The notes: generated from the letters alone by a model not told the origin. 64,000 nt of DNA from Devosia sp. 67-54 (GCF_001899075.1 NZ_MKVA01000009.1:186001-250000); one strand, 5' to 3'; counted from the stretch's first letter, positions 8,949 to 17,470 are shown. Made by a program: numbers and translations.

Positions 8949-9874
8949 TGCGCCCTCCCCAGCCGCCGCATCGACAGGCCCGCGACCAGCAGCAGGCAGA
9001 TGAAGAAAATCACCGCCACCGAAATGGCCGCGCCATAGCCCACCCGGTCCTCGGTGAAGAAGCGCTGGTAGAGCGTGAAGCTGATCACCTCGGTCGCGGT
9101 CCCCGGCCCACCGCCGGTCAGCAGATAGACTTCGTCGAACACCTTGAACGCGAGCACGAGCCGGAAGGCGAAGGTGACGGCGATGGTCGGGATCATCAAC
9201 GGCACGGTGATCAGCCAGAACTCCTGCCACGGCGAGGCGCCATCGATGCGCGACGCCTCGAACACATCGCCGGGCAGCGATTCGATACCAGCCAGAAAGA
9301 GCAGGAAGCAGAACGGCGTCCAGTGCCAGATATCGACGACGATCACCGACAGGAGCGCCGTGCCGGCGTCACCAAGCCAGTCGTGCGGCCCGATGCCGAG
9401 AAGACCGATCGCCTGGTTGATCAGTCCGAAATCGAAGTTCAGCATCAGCTTCCAGATGGCACCGATGACGATGCCGGGGATCAGGATCGGCAGAATGAAG
9501 ACGGCGCGAAACAGCACCTGCCCGCGGTCGATGCGGCTGACCAGCAGCGCCAGCACGAAGCCGAGCACCAATTGGCCGACGACCGCCCCGAGCGCGAAGA
9601 CGATGGTGTTGACCACGCCAGCGCTGACCAGCGGATCGCTCGACAGTTCCCCATAGTGATCGAGCCCGCGGAAGGTCCACTGCGCCGTCCCACCCGACCA
9701 GGCCACGTCGTGAAAACTGGTGAAGACCAGATTGATCAGCGGCAGCGTACCCATGGCCAGCATGAGCAGCAGCGCCGGGCCGAACGCTACCCAGCGCCAT
9801 ACCGGATCGTCGTCGCGTGGCCGGCGCACGCCTGCCGGCGCCTCAGCCGTCATGCTGGCGGAAGTGACGGACAC
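8945..9874 (-). CDS. Sugar-type ABC transporter permease, MalF/UgpA family (cluster 1)
   Basis: 309 residues from a GTG start at 9874. This start is chosen because AAGGAGAGG lies directly before it with suitable spacing; an ATG at 9853 has no such site. First helix at about WVAFGPALLLMLAMG, EAA loop PGDVFEASRIDGASPWQEF. Partner of the MalG-type permease, with which it overlaps by 4 bp. It is separated from the binding-protein gene by 118 bp that hold a strong stem-loop, which would favour higher expression of the binding protein than of the channel. Confidence 0.87.
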   Translation of the reverse strand: MSVTSASMTAEAPAGVRRPRDDDPVWRWVAFGPALLLMLAMGTLPLINLVFTSFHDVAWSGGTAQWTFRGLDHYGELSSDPLVSAGVVNTIVFALGAVVGQLVLGFVLALLVSRIDRGQVLFRAVFILPILIPGIVIGAIWKLMLNFDFGLINQAIGLLGIGPHDWLGDAGTALLSVIVVDIWHWTPFCFLLFLAGIESLPGDVFEASRIDGASPWQEFWLITVPLMIPTIAVTFAFRLVLAFKVFDEVYLLTGGGPGTATEVISFTLYQRFFTEDRVGYGAAISVAVIFFICLLLVAGLSMRRLGRAQ

Positions 9875-9913
9875 TACCCTCTCCTTATCGCCCCGAAGCA
9901 TTTCGCCGGAAAG

Positions 9914-9974
9914 CCCCGCCCACCAATACCACCGCAACCGGCGCCATAGGCCGGTGCGGATGGAATGGGCGGGG
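9914..9974 (-). other. Intercistronic stem-loop between binding-protein and permease genes
   Basis: Outer arms CCCCGCCCA (9914-9922) and TGGGCGGGG (9966-9974) are perfect complements. Inside them a second stem forms between 9932-9942 and 9950-9959 with one bulged A. No T-run follows, so it is not a classic terminator. More likely it is an RNA-processing or 3'-end-protecting element that raises the amount of upstream binding-protein mRNA. Similar structures follow three other binding-protein genes in this window. Confidence 0.6.
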
Positions 9975-9992
9975 AGCCGGACGAGCCGGCGG

Positions 9993-11339
9993 CTACGCCT
10001 TCAGTGCCGGCAAAGCTGCCGTCCGGTACTTGTACTTGTCCATCACCTTGTAGATCTCGTCGGCCATCGAGTTGAGCGCGACGGCCGAGGAGATCTCGCC
10101 GGCAATCGCCCGATTGAGGCCGAGCTCGAGTACCGAAATCACCTCGCTGGCCTCCGGGAAGGCATAGGGGTTGATCGCGTGCGGCAACGCCGCCGCCAGC
10201 GGCTTCATCCAGCGATATTTCGGGTCGTCGGCCATCGGGTCGTTGTAGGCTGCGGCACTCACCGGAATGCCGCCCGCCTTGGCGTTGGCGATCTGCGCCG
10301 CCTTGGTCTGGAACCAGCGCAGGAACTCGACGGCCGCGCGCTTGCGATCATCGGACACGTTGTGGGAGATACCACCCAGCCAATGGCCGAGCGCCGGCCC
10401 CGGCTGCAAGCCGGGCAGGTGCGGCGTCGGGGCGTAGTCGATCTTGCCGGCAACCACCGATTTGTCGGGATCGTCCATCTGCGACCAGGCGGCGACCACG
10501 ATGCTGGCGTGCGCGGCATGACCGGTCGTCAGCCCCTGGATGATTTCGGCCTGGTCGATCGAGGCGGTCTTGGGATGCCCGGCCTCCTTGGCGAGGTTGA
10601 GGTAGTAGTCGAGCGCTTCCTTGCCCTTGTCGTCGTTGAGCACCACCGAATAGTCGCCGGCGGCCTGGTCCTTGAACACCGCCCCGCCCATGCCGAACAG
10701 GTAAGGGTAAAAGTCGAACGACACGGTGTTGGGCCCGCGCGCGCCACGCTGCATGATGCCGTACATCTGCGGCGGATTGTGCAGCGCCTTGGCGTTGGCG
10801 AAGAGCTCCTCGAAGGTCTCGGGCACTTTGAGGCCCTTCTCCTTGTAGAGGTCGCCACGATAGAACAGCAGCGGAATGAGCGGCTGGATCGGCATCGACA
10901 TCAGCTTGCCTTGCGGCGTCATCGTCTTCTTGTCGGGGTCGAAATAAACCGTGTCGCCCAGCGTGAAGATGTCGGGATCGAGCTTGAAGCTCGGATCGAT
11001 GTCGGTGATGGGGGTGACGAAGCCGCCGAAATACATCTCGGCGAACCACCCCGAATTCATGATCAGGATGTCGTAATCGCCCTGCGCGGCGCGCACCGAG
11101 TTGCGCTGCTTCTGCAACGAGCCGTCGAAGGGGTTGACGTCGAGGTTGACCTGGTTGCCGGTCTCCTGCTCGTAGAGCTCGACTGTGGTCTGGAAGCTGG
11201 CGAGCCACGGCGACTGGTTGATGACGATGGTGATCGGCTCGACCTTGGCCTGCGCGAAGGCAAAGCCGGTTCGGCTCGCCAGCGCCGCCGCACCGATTCC
11301 CACCAGGGCCTCACGGCGATTCAGCTTCAGACGGTTCAT
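9993..11339 (-). CDS. Extracellular sugar-type solute-binding protein (cluster 1), Tat signal
   Basis: 448 residues, family 1 (maltose-type) solute-binding protein. The N-terminus has a twin-arginine signal (NRREALVGIGAAALA), so it is probably exported folded. Typical features follow: VELYEQETGNQVNLDVNPFDG, GDYDILIMNSGW and a C-terminal PLAAALPHAINPY region. It is the first gene of cluster 1 after the LysR gene, and captures the substrate for the permeases at 8121-9874. A candidate LysR operator and -10 element lie in the 102-bp gap upstream. Ligand unknown. Confidence 0.88.
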   Translation of the reverse strand: MNRLKLNRREALVGIGAAALASRTGFAFAQAKVEPITIVINQSPWLASFQTTVELYEQETGNQVNLDVNPFDGSLQKQRNSVRAAQGDYDILIMNSGWFAEMYFGGFVTPITDIDPSFKLDPDIFTLGDTVYFDPDKKTMTPQGKLMSMPIQPLIPLLFYRGDLYKEKGLKVPETFEELFANAKALHNPPQMYGIMQRGARGPNTVSFDFYPYLFGMGGAVFKDQAAGDYSVVLNDDKGKEALDYYLNLAKEAGHPKTASIDQAEIIQGLTTGHAAHASIVVAAWSQMDDPDKSVVAGKIDYAPTPHLPGLQPGPALGHWLGGISHNVSDDRKRAAVEFLRWFQTKAAQIANAKAGGIPVSAAAYNDPMADDPKYRWMKPLAAALPHAINPYAFPEASEVISVLELGLNRAIAGEISSAVALNSMADEIYKVMDKYKYRTAALPALKA

Positions 11340-11388
11340 TCGGTCCTCCCCGGGACATCATTGGTCCTGTCCGAGAGTGACACGGGGA

Positions 11389-11441
11389 ATTATATGCAAT
11401 CAAATGATTAAGCGTATCGCCTCCATAGCCATAGGCTATGG
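11389..11441 (-). promoter_or_regulatory. LysR-type operator and -10 element for cluster 1
   Basis: A perfect inverted repeat CCATAGCC-ATA-GGCTATGG spans 11423-11441 and contains T-N11-A, the pattern bound by LysR-type regulators. On the minus strand a TATAAT hexamer lies at 11394-11389; from it the operator centre is about 50 bp upstream of the expected transcription start and there is no good -35. This is the usual layout for a LysR-activated promoter driving the binding-protein gene. The adjacent LysR gene is the obvious candidate regulator. Confidence 0.6.
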
Positions 11442-12347
11442 CTAGTTGCGCTGCACCCTGGCGCAGATCGCCCGCAGATCCTCGATGATCGATTGTGCCG
11501 CCGGCGACACCCACGCCCCCTTCCGGGTGATGATTCCGGCGGCCCGCTTGGCCGCGAGCTGCGGCACATCCAGCATGACCAGCCCTGCGGCCTCCGGCAG
11601 CGTGATCGTGGTCGAGACGGTGAAGGTGAGCGCGTCGCAACTGGCGAGCAGCCGCAACAGCAGCGCCATCGATTCGGTCGTCACCGCGATCGTCGGCACC
11701 GGGAGGTCGGCCGACACGAACAGGGCGCTGAGCCGCTGATGGGCTCGCGTACGGTGCGGTGGCATGACCCATGGATAGGCCAACACATCGCGGGGCGCGA
11801 GCCGTTTGCGGCCCACCAGCGGATGGCTGGCGCGGCAGACGACGCCGAGCGTATCCGTGGTCAGTGGCAGCACGTCCAGATCGCGGGCGTTTTCCAGCGG
11901 CGGCAATTCGGCCACCACGAAATCCAGCTCGCCCGCGCGCAGGCCCTTGAGCAGCATGTCGTCAAAGCCTCCCAGGAGGCTGACGCGCAGCGTCGGTTGA
12001 CGGCTGATGGCGCCGGCCACCGCTTCGGGCAGCAGCCGACGCAGCCACGCCGGACCTGCGCCGATCACCACCGGGCCGCCGGCGTGGCTGCGCAGGGCAG
12101 CCAGTTCGTCCGTCGCGTCCTTGAGCTGTAGCCCCACCCTCTCAGCGTGCCGCTGCAGAGCGGCTCCGAACGGCGTCACCACGACACCGCGCGCCGAGCG
12201 CTCGAACAGGGCGACACCGAGTTCGACCTCGAGGGCGCGGATGGACTTGGTCAGCGTCGGCTGCGCCACCCCAAGCTGGAGCGCGCCGGCAGTAAAACTG
12301 CCGGACCGCGCCACACCGAGAAAATACTCCAACTGCCGCAGATTCAC
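11442..12347 (-). CDS. LysR-type transcriptional regulator of cluster 1
   Basis: 301 residues from GTG 12347, preceded by AAGGGG. The N-terminal winged helix-turn-helix starts NLRQLEYFLGVARSGSF and has the recognition region QLGVAQPTLTKSIRALE; the remainder is the LysR substrate-binding domain. LysR proteins of this type commonly control sugar-transport genes in alphaproteobacteria. It lies directly upstream of, and in the same direction as, the binding-protein gene, with a palindromic T-N11-A site starting right at its stop codon. It could activate cluster 1 in response to the imported sugar or its product. Confidence 0.85.
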   Translation of the reverse strand: MNLRQLEYFLGVARSGSFTAGALQLGVAQPTLTKSIRALEVELGVALFERSARGVVVTPFGAALQRHAERVGLQLKDATDELAALRSHAGGPVVIGAGPAWLRRLLPEAVAGAISRQPTLRVSLLGGFDDMLLKGLRAGELDFVVAELPPLENARDLDVLPLTTDTLGVVCRASHPLVGRKRLAPRDVLAYPWVMPPHRTRAHQRLSALFVSADLPVPTIAVTTESMALLLRLLASCDALTFTVSTTITLPEAAGLVMLDVPQLAAKRAAGIITRKGAWVSPAAQSIIEDLRAICARVQRN

Positions 12348-12643
12348 CTGACGCGCCCCTTGCCGCTTCCGCTCTCTCCCGCCGTCGCCCGCAACGGAGC
12401 AAGCGGAAGATCGCTCGGAAACCGCTGTGGCCGGTAGCGTGAAGCGATCTAGTCCTAACCGAACCGCGCTCCACAACCCACAGTCGCGGATCGGGCAAAA
12501 CGATGTTCTCGAGGGCGGCCGCTCAATACCGTGGGTGGCCGCGGTAGATCTGGTGTGCGCCAAGCCCGACCAGCCTGGCGATCATGCCGCAAACCCACCC
12601 CATCCATCGCGGCAACCGCGACGCAGGTCTGCCGCGCCTTGAC
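12348..12643. other. Intergenic region between the LysR gene and the csp promoter
   Basis: About 300 bp between divergent genes. Short open frames exist on both strands but none has a recognisable domain, ribosome-binding site or codon pattern that I can support. I see no tRNA, repeat or mobile element. It should include the LysR promoter on the minus strand. Confidence 0.4.
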
Positions 12644-12827
12644 TTGGGCGCAATTGAAGCAGATGGTATGATCATACGTCCAGCCCCTGTTGGCGACCTG
12701 ATCTTCCGGCATAGCCCGGCTGCTTGGCTTCCCTTCCGAACTGCAAACGTTGTTAGACCCCTGTCGCATGTTGCGCAGGGCAACCGCTCGTTTGCTTTGC
12801 TTCGAGCTTTCTCTGAAAGGGCGCCAA
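12644..12827 (+). promoter_or_regulatory. Probable csp promoter and long 5' leader
   Basis: A sigma-70-like pair TTGGGC (12644-12649) and TATGAT (12667-12672) is separated by 17 bp. Transcription from about 12679 would give a leader of about 150 nt before the cold-shock ATG. Long structured leaders are typical of cspA-family genes, where they act as thermosensors. The promoter call rests on hexamer match and spacing only. Confidence 0.4.
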
Positions 12828-13034
12828 ATGAACACCGGCACCGTAAAGTTCTACAACTCCACTAAAGGCTTCGGCTTCATCTCCCCCGAGAATGGCGGCA
12901 AGGACGCGTTCGTCCACGTGTCCGCCCTCGAGCGCTCCGGCATCTCGGGCCTCGGCGATGGCCAGAAGGTCACCTACGATCTCGAGCGCGGCCGTGACGG
13001 ACGCGAGTCCGCCATCAACCTGCAGCTCGTCTGA
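12828..13034 (+). CDS. cspA: Cold-shock protein, CspA family
   Basis: 68 residues, a single cold-shock (OB-fold) domain. The RNA-binding motifs RNP1 (KGFGFI, residues 13-18) and RNP2 (DAFVHVS, 26-32) are intact. The start is fixed by MNTGTVKFYN and the GAAAGGG just upstream. The protein binds single-stranded RNA and DNA and acts as an RNA chaperone. Alphaproteobacteria carry several such genes, and not all are cold-induced. A GC-rich hairpin with a T-rich tail follows the stop and separates it from the small gene at 13101. Confidence 0.93.
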   Translation: MNTGTVKFYNSTKGFGFISPENGGKDAFVHVSALERSGISGLGDGQKVTYDLERGRDGRESAINLQLV

Positions 13035-13046
13035 AACAGCTCCGTG

Positions 13047-13078
13047 GGGGCGCCTCGGCGCCCCTGCACCTCTCTTTT
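13047..13078 (+). terminator. Terminator or attenuator after the cold-shock gene
   Basis: Arms GGGGCGCC (13047-13054) and GGCGCCCC (13057-13064) form a GC-only hairpin, followed by a pyrimidine tract ending TCTTTT (13073-13078). It lies between csp and the 84-residue gene, so partial read-through would give much less message for the second gene. Confidence 0.55.
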
Positions 13079-13100
13079 CGCTCTTGGAAAGGAGCGCATC

Positions 13101-13355
13101 ATGCAGCACCGTTACAAGGTCGGCCAGATGCTCGATCTGCGCTCTGCCCCGCAACGCAGCAACCGCCGCGCGGGACCATGCGAGGTGGTCTTCTGCCTGC
13201 CGCACGACAACGGCCCGATCCTCTATCGAGTGAAATCCCTGGGCGAGAACAACGAGCGCGTGGTGGACGAAATCGACCTGTCGCCGAGCGATGCCCTGAA
13301 AGCGGCATTCTCCGAAGGCGAGAGCTTCTTCAATATCGCCATCGCCCGGCGCTGA
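13101..13355 (+). CDS. Small conserved-looking protein downstream of csp, function unknown
   Basis: 84 residues with a very good ribosome-binding site (GGAAAGGAG before ATG 13101). It is basic at the N-terminus (MQHRYKVGQMLDLRSAPQRSNRR) and contains YRVKSLGENNERVVDEIDLSP, which could fold as a small beta-barrel. No signal peptide or membrane segment. Placement after csp in the same direction suggests shared transcription when the intervening hairpin is read through. I do not recognise the family. Confidence 0.7.
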   Translation: MQHRYKVGQMLDLRSAPQRSNRRAGPCEVVFCLPHDNGPILYRVKSLGENNERVVDEIDLSPSDALKAAFSEGESFFNIAIARR

Positions 13356-13555
13356 CGGACTGATCCCCACCGACCGAGCACAACGCAGCCTCCATGCGAG
13401 CGGTGGGTCCTGCAACCGTCGCTGGACCGGCGGCACGATGTATCGCCCGACGCTCATTTCCCATCAGTTGGTCGCACCGACGATCGCTATGGACGATGGC
13501 GCGCCGAGCACGAGATTGGCCCTGACCGCTCCCAGCCTCTACAGAATCTGGTTGC

Positions 13556-13573
13556 CGTCCTGAATGCCGGACG
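13556..13573. promoter_or_regulatory. Copy 1 of an 18-bp palindrome, upstream of the sigma-54 regulator gene
   Basis: CGTCCTGAATGCCGGACG, 37 bp before the GTG of the enhancer-binding protein. It shares GTCC-N-G-(A/C)-AT-(G/C)-CCGGAC with sites at 15047 and 23729. No -24/-12 element lies between it and the gene, so autorepression is more likely than activation here. Confidence 0.55.
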
Positions 13574-13609
13574 GGTAGCCTGCGTTTTGGTCCAAGAAGC
13601 TGGAAATGT

Positions 13610-15025
13610 GTGGTGTCCGAGAGTTCCTCGATTGGCCGTCCCGAGCACCCCAACATCGAGCAGGCGTTGTCGTCCTTCAGCCTGCTTCGCGACTATTTCC
13701 AGGGGGCACTCATTGTCGACCATGAATCGCGCATCACCTGGATCGATCCGCGCTATCGCAAACTCTTGGGCATGCCGGCGGATTTCGCCTGCTATGGCTT
13801 GCCCGTCGAGCAGGTCATTCCGCATTCGCTGATGCGGCGCGTCGTCGAGACCGGCCGGCCGATTCTCGTCGACATCATGGAGTTTGACGAGCGGCAATTC
13901 GTCGTCTGCCGCATTCCACTCAAGGACGACAACGGCGCGGTCGACGGCGCGGTCGGCTTCGTCTTTTACGACCGGGTCGACTTTCTTGCACCCATGCTCG
14001 AAAAGTTCGAGTTGCTGCACAAGCAGCTCGACCGCGCGCAGGCGGCGCTTACCCGCGAACGGGCCGCCAAATATTCGCTGTCCAGCTTCGTGGGCACCAG
14101 CGAGGTCGTCGGTCAGCTCAAGGCGCAGGTGCGGCGCTTCGCCCTGCGCGATGGGGCGGCGCTGTTGTCGGGCGAGACCGGCACCGGCAAGGAGCTCCTG
14201 GCGCATGCCATCCACCAGCAGTCCGACCGGGCCGACGGCCCATTCGTGGCGGTGAACATGGCCGCGGTGCCCGAGGCTTTGCTGGAAGCCGAATTCTTCG
14301 GTGTTGCGCCCGGCGCGTTTACCGGCGCCGACCGCAAGGCCCGCAAGGGCAAGTTCGAGCTGGCGCATGGCGGCACGCTGTTCCTCGACGAAATCGGCGA
14401 CATGCCGATCGGCATCCAGGCCAAGCTGCTGCGCGTGCTGCAGGAGGGGGAAATCGAGGCCCTCGGCTCAAACGCGGTCAAGAAGGTGGATGTCCGCATC
14501 ATCGCTGCCACCTCGCAGGACCTTGTGGCGCGCATCGAGGACAAAAGCTTCCGCGCCGACCTCTACTACCGTATCGCGGTGCTGACGATCGCCATCCCGC
14601 CACTGCGCAAGCGGCTGGAAGACATTCCGGTGCTCTGCGACGCACTGCTGGAAAAGACACCGCGCGCCAGTGACCAGCGCGGCTGGGTGATTGAGCCTGC
14701 GGCGGTGCAATTGCTGCAGCAGCATGACTGGCCGGGCAATGTGCGTGAACTCGCCAACGTCCTGGAACGTGCTGCGGCGATGGCCCCCCGCGACATCATC
14801 GGAGCCGACCTGATCCGCCTGGCGCTTCCGGCGCGCGGCGGCACGGCACCGGGCGGGATAGGGGGGCCGGCCGATCTTGCCTCGCGCCTGGCGGAGGCCG
14901 AACGGCGCGCCATTCTCGATGCCCTCGACGCCAGCGGCGGCCAGAAGCTGCTGGCAGCGCAGCGGCTCGGCATCTCTCGCTCGCAATTCTACGAAAAGCT
15001 CCGCCGCCACGACATCACCGCGTGA
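13610..15025 (+). CDS. Sigma-54-dependent enhancer-binding protein with PAS sensor
   Basis: 471 residues from GTG 13610. N-terminal PAS-like sensor (about 20-125; FQGALIVDHESRITWIDPRYRK), a short helical linker (130-155), then an AAA+ domain with Walker A GETGTGKE (188-195), the sigma-54 contact loop GAFTGA (235-240) and Walker B LFLDEIGD (257-264). A Fis-type helix-turn-helix ends the protein (about 430-470; LLAAQRLGISRSQFYEKL). It has no receiver domain, so it senses a ligand directly. The adjacent operon has a -24/-12 promoter and an upstream palindrome, making this its likely activator. In Pseudomonas aeruginosa 3-hydroxybutyrate catabolism is also under a sigma-54 activator. Confidence 0.92.
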   Translation: MVSESSSIGRPEHPNIEQALSSFSLLRDYFQGALIVDHESRITWIDPRYRKLLGMPADFACYGLPVEQVIPHSLMRRVVETGRPILVDIMEFDERQFVVCRIPLKDDNGAVDGAVGFVFYDRVDFLAPMLEKFELLHKQLDRAQAALTRERAAKYSLSSFVGTSEVVGQLKAQVRRFALRDGAALLSGETGTGKELLAHAIHQQSDRADGPFVAVNMAAVPEALLEAEFFGVAPGAFTGADRKARKGKFELAHGGTLFLDEIGDMPIGIQAKLLRVLQEGEIEALGSNAVKKVDVRIIAATSQDLVARIEDKSFRADLYYRIAVLTIAIPPLRKRLEDIPVLCDALLEKTPRASDQRGWVIEPAAVQLLQQHDWPGNVRELANVLERAAAMAPRDIIGADLIRLALPARGGTAPGGIGGPADLASRLAEAERRAILDALDASGGQKLLAAQRLGISRSQFYEKLRRHDITA

Positions 15026-15046
15026 ATGTCTCTGTGCCGGGACTCC

Positions 15047-15064
15047 TGTCCGGCATCCCGGACA
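15047..15064. promoter_or_regulatory. Copy 2 of the 18-bp palindrome: upstream activating site of the bdhA operon
   Basis: TGTCCGG-CATC-CCGGACA is a perfect inverted repeat with 7-bp arms. It lies 53 bp upstream of the -24 element at 15117, between the activator gene and the operon it probably controls. This is a suitable place for an enhancer-binding protein dimer. Confidence 0.65.
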
Positions 15065-15116
15065 CGGCGCCGAGCACCAGCCGCTCAAACGCCTGCGACC
15101 GCGGGCGAACGCGATC

Positions 15117-15132
15117 TGGCACGAAACTTGAA
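15117..15132 (+). promoter_or_regulatory. Sigma-54 (-24/-12) promoter of the bdhA-liv operon
   Basis: TGGCACGAAACTTGAA matches the sigma-54 consensus TGGCACG-N4-TTGCA at all positions but the C of the -12 element. The GG and the -12 G are 10 bp apart as required. Expected start of transcription is near 15142, about 44 bp before bdhA. Confidence 0.75.
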
Positions 15133-15185
15133 ACACCCTCGCCAATCAGAACCGGCATGACCGGCGCAACAGGGTGGAGACTTAG

Positions 15186-15971
15186 GTGGAGGACGGCAAG
15201 CGCGCGGTGCTCGTCACGGGATCGTCGAGCGGCATCGGTCTTGCGATCGCGAAGCGATTTGCCGAGATGGGGCATGACGTTGCCCTCAACAGCTTCGAGC
15301 CCGAGGCCGAGGTGCGCGCCGCGGTCGACGACGTCGCCGCAGGAGCCCGCGGCCGGGTGCGGTATTTCCGCGCCGATCTGGCCGATGCAGCGCAGAGCTT
15401 CGGCCTTGTAGGCGATGTCATCGCCGCCTTCGGCCAGTTGGACGTTCTGGTCAACAATGCCGGCGTCCAGAAAGTCGCCCCGATCGAGGACTTTCCTCCC
15501 GCCGATTGGGACCGCATCCGCGCGGTCAGCCTCGATTCGGCATTTCACACGATCCGCGCCGCAATACCCGGCATGGCCGAGCGCGGCTGGGGGCGCATCA
15601 TCAACGTCGCCTCGGCGCATGGGCTTAGAGCCTCGCCGTTCAAATCGGCCTATGTGGCGACCAAGCACGGTGTCGTGGGCCTGACCAAGACCGTCGCGCT
15701 GGAAGTCGCCGAAAAGGGGATCACCGCCAACGCCATCTGCCCCGGTTACGTCTGGACCCCGCTGGTCGCCAAACAGGTGGCGGACCAGGTCCGCGTGCAT
15801 GGCATCAGCCAGGACGCAGTCATCCGCGACATCTTTCTCGGCCCGCAGCCGACCAAGCAGTTCGTACAGCCAGAGGAAATCGCCGAGCTTGCCCTGTATC
15901 TCAGCGGCGACATGGCGCGGTCGATCACCGGCACCGCCATCTCCATCGACGGAGGCTGGACGGCGAAATGA
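15186..15971 (+). CDS. bdhA: D-3-hydroxybutyrate dehydrogenase
   Basis: 261-residue short-chain dehydrogenase that interconverts (R)-3-hydroxybutyrate and acetoacetate with NAD. Cofactor motif TGSSSGIG (11-18), NNAG (90-93), catalytic S143, Y156 and K160. The carboxylate-binding residues known from the Pseudomonas fragi enzyme (Gln94, His144, Lys152, Gln196) are all present one position later (Q95, H145, K153, Q197), which makes the substrate assignment strong. GTG start. It is the first gene after the sigma-54 promoter and overlaps livG by 4 bp, so dehydrogenase and transporter are made together. Confidence 0.93.
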   Translation: MEDGKRAVLVTGSSSGIGLAIAKRFAEMGHDVALNSFEPEAEVRAAVDDVAAGARGRVRYFRADLADAAQSFGLVGDVIAAFGQLDVLVNNAGVQKVAPIEDFPPADWDRIRAVSLDSAFHTIRAAIPGMAERGWGRIINVASAHGLRASPFKSAYVATKHGVVGLTKTVALEVAEKGITANAICPGYVWTPLVAKQVADQVRVHGISQDAVIRDIFLGPQPTKQFVQPEEIAELALYLSGDMARSITGTAISIDGGWTAK

Positions 15972-16735
15972 CGGTGGTTCGAGGCGACATCATCCTGAGC
16001 GCCGACAAGCTGGGTAAGCGCTTTGGCGGCTTTGCCGCCGTCACCGATGTCGACCTCGAGGTGCGTCGCGGCTCGATCCATGCCCTGATCGGCCCGAATG
16101 GCGCGGGCAAGACGACCTGTTTCAACCTCTTGACCAAGTTCCTGCAGCCCACCAGCGGCACCATCCTGTTCAACGGCCGCGATATCACGCGCCTGCCACC
16201 GGCCGAGATTGCCCAGCTGGGACTCGTGCGCTCGTTCCAGATCTCGGCAGTGTTCCCGCGCCTCAGCGCGCTCGAGAATGTCCGGCTGGCGCTGCAGCGG
16301 CGGACCCGCGGCGACAGCTTCGACTTCTGGCGCTCGGAGCGCTCGCTGCACGCACTCGACGACAAGGCCCGCGAGCGCATCGCCGAAGTCGGGCTCAGCG
16401 ACTATGCCGAAGTGGCTGCCGGCGCCCTGCCCTATGGCCGCAAGCGGGCGCTGGAGATCGCAACGACGCTGGCGCTGGAGCCGCAGATGCTCCTGCTCGA
16501 CGAGCCCATGGCCGGCATGGCGCACGAGGACATCGGCCGCATCGCCGCGCTGATCAAATCGGTCTCGGTCGGCCGCACGATCCTGATGGTCGAGCACAAT
16601 CTGTCGGTGGTCGCCGACCTCTCCGACCGCATCACGGTGCTGGCGCGAGGACGCGTGCTGGCCGAAGGCAGCTATGACGAGGTGTCCAAGGATCCCCGGG
16701 TGATCGAGGCCTATATCGGGGTCGGCCATGGCTGA
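15968..16735 (+). CDS. livG: Branched-chain-type ABC transporter ATP-binding protein LivG
   Basis: 255 residues, ABC ATPase with Walker A GPNGAGKT (42-49) and Walker B LLLDEPMAG. The signature is the LivG-type variant LPYGRKRALEIATTLA rather than LSGGQ. It ends with the LivG-typical DPRVIEAYIGVG. The start overlaps the bdhA stop and its end overlaps livF by 8 bp. In this operon, flanked by ketone-body enzymes, the transporter probably imports 3-hydroxybutyrate and/or acetoacetate instead of leucine-type amino acids. That substrate is inference from context. Confidence 0.9.
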   Translation: MTVVRGDIILSADKLGKRFGGFAAVTDVDLEVRRGSIHALIGPNGAGKTTCFNLLTKFLQPTSGTILFNGRDITRLPPAEIAQLGLVRSFQISAVFPRLSALENVRLALQRRTRGDSFDFWRSERSLHALDDKARERIAEVGLSDYAEVAAGALPYGRKRALEIATTLALEPQMLLLDEPMAGMAHEDIGRIAALIKSVSVGRTILMVEHNLSVVADLSDRITVLARGRVLAEGSYDEVSKDPRVIEAYIGVGHG

Positions 16736-17468
16736 CGCCCGTTCCCCGCATCCGTCGGCCGCGCAGTCTCCAGCTCTTCTCGCCGTGCGGGACCTCAATG
16801 CCTGGTACGACGAGAGCCACGTGCTGCAGGGCATGGCGTTCGATGTGCACCAGGGGGAGGTGGTGACGCTTCTCGGCCGCAACGGCGCCGGCAAGACCAC
16901 GACGCTGCGCGCCATCATGGGCATCCTGCCCCGGCGAACGGGGTCCATCCGGCTCCAGGGCCAGGAACTGATCGGTCTGCCGGCACGTGCCATCGCCCGC
17001 GCCGGGCTCGCCTACTGTCCGGAGGAGCGCGGCATCTTTGCGTCGCTCAGCGTCGTGGAAAACCTGATGCTGCCGCCCGTGGTGCGTCCAGGCGGGCTTA
17101 GCCGCGACGCGGTACTCGCGATGTTCCCCAACCTGCGCGAGCGCCTCGGCAGCCAGGGCACGCGCCTTTCGGGCGGCGAGCAGCAGATGCTCGCCATCGG
17201 CCGGATCCTGAGGACCGGCGCCAAGTTTCTGCTGCTCGACGAGCCGACCGAGGGCCTCGCCCCGGTCATCGTGCAGCAGATCGGCCGCACCCTGCGCGAC
17301 CTCAAGCAGCAGGGCTTCACGATCATCCTCGTGGAGCAGAACTTCCGTTTCGCGGCGCAGGTTGCGGACCGGCACTACGTCGTCGAGCAGGGTCGCGTGA
17401 TCGATGAGATTCGCAATTCGGAACTGAACGCGAAGATGGACCAGCTGCATGCCTATCTGGGCGTGTGA
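16728..17468 (+). CDS. livF: Branched-chain-type ABC transporter ATP-binding protein LivF
   Basis: 246 residues, second ATPase of the Liv-type transporter. Walker A GRNGAGKT (50-57), signature LSGGEQQML, Walker B LLLDEPTEGLAP, and LVEQNFRFA with the switch histidine region following the LivF pattern. Overlaps livG by 8 bp. Pairs with LivG beneath the LivH/LivM channel. Confidence 0.9.
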   Translation: MADARSPHPSAAQSPALLAVRDLNAWYDESHVLQGMAFDVHQGEVVTLLGRNGAGKTTTLRAIMGILPRRTGSIRLQGQELIGLPARAIARAGLAYCPEERGIFASLSVVENLMLPPVVRPGGLSRDAVLAMFPNLRERLGSQGTRLSGGEQQMLAIGRILRTGAKFLLLDEPTEGLAPVIVQQIGRTLRDLKQQGFTIILVEQNFRFAAQVADRHYVVEQGRVIDEIRNSELNAKMDQLHAYLGV

Positions 17469-17470
17469 AC

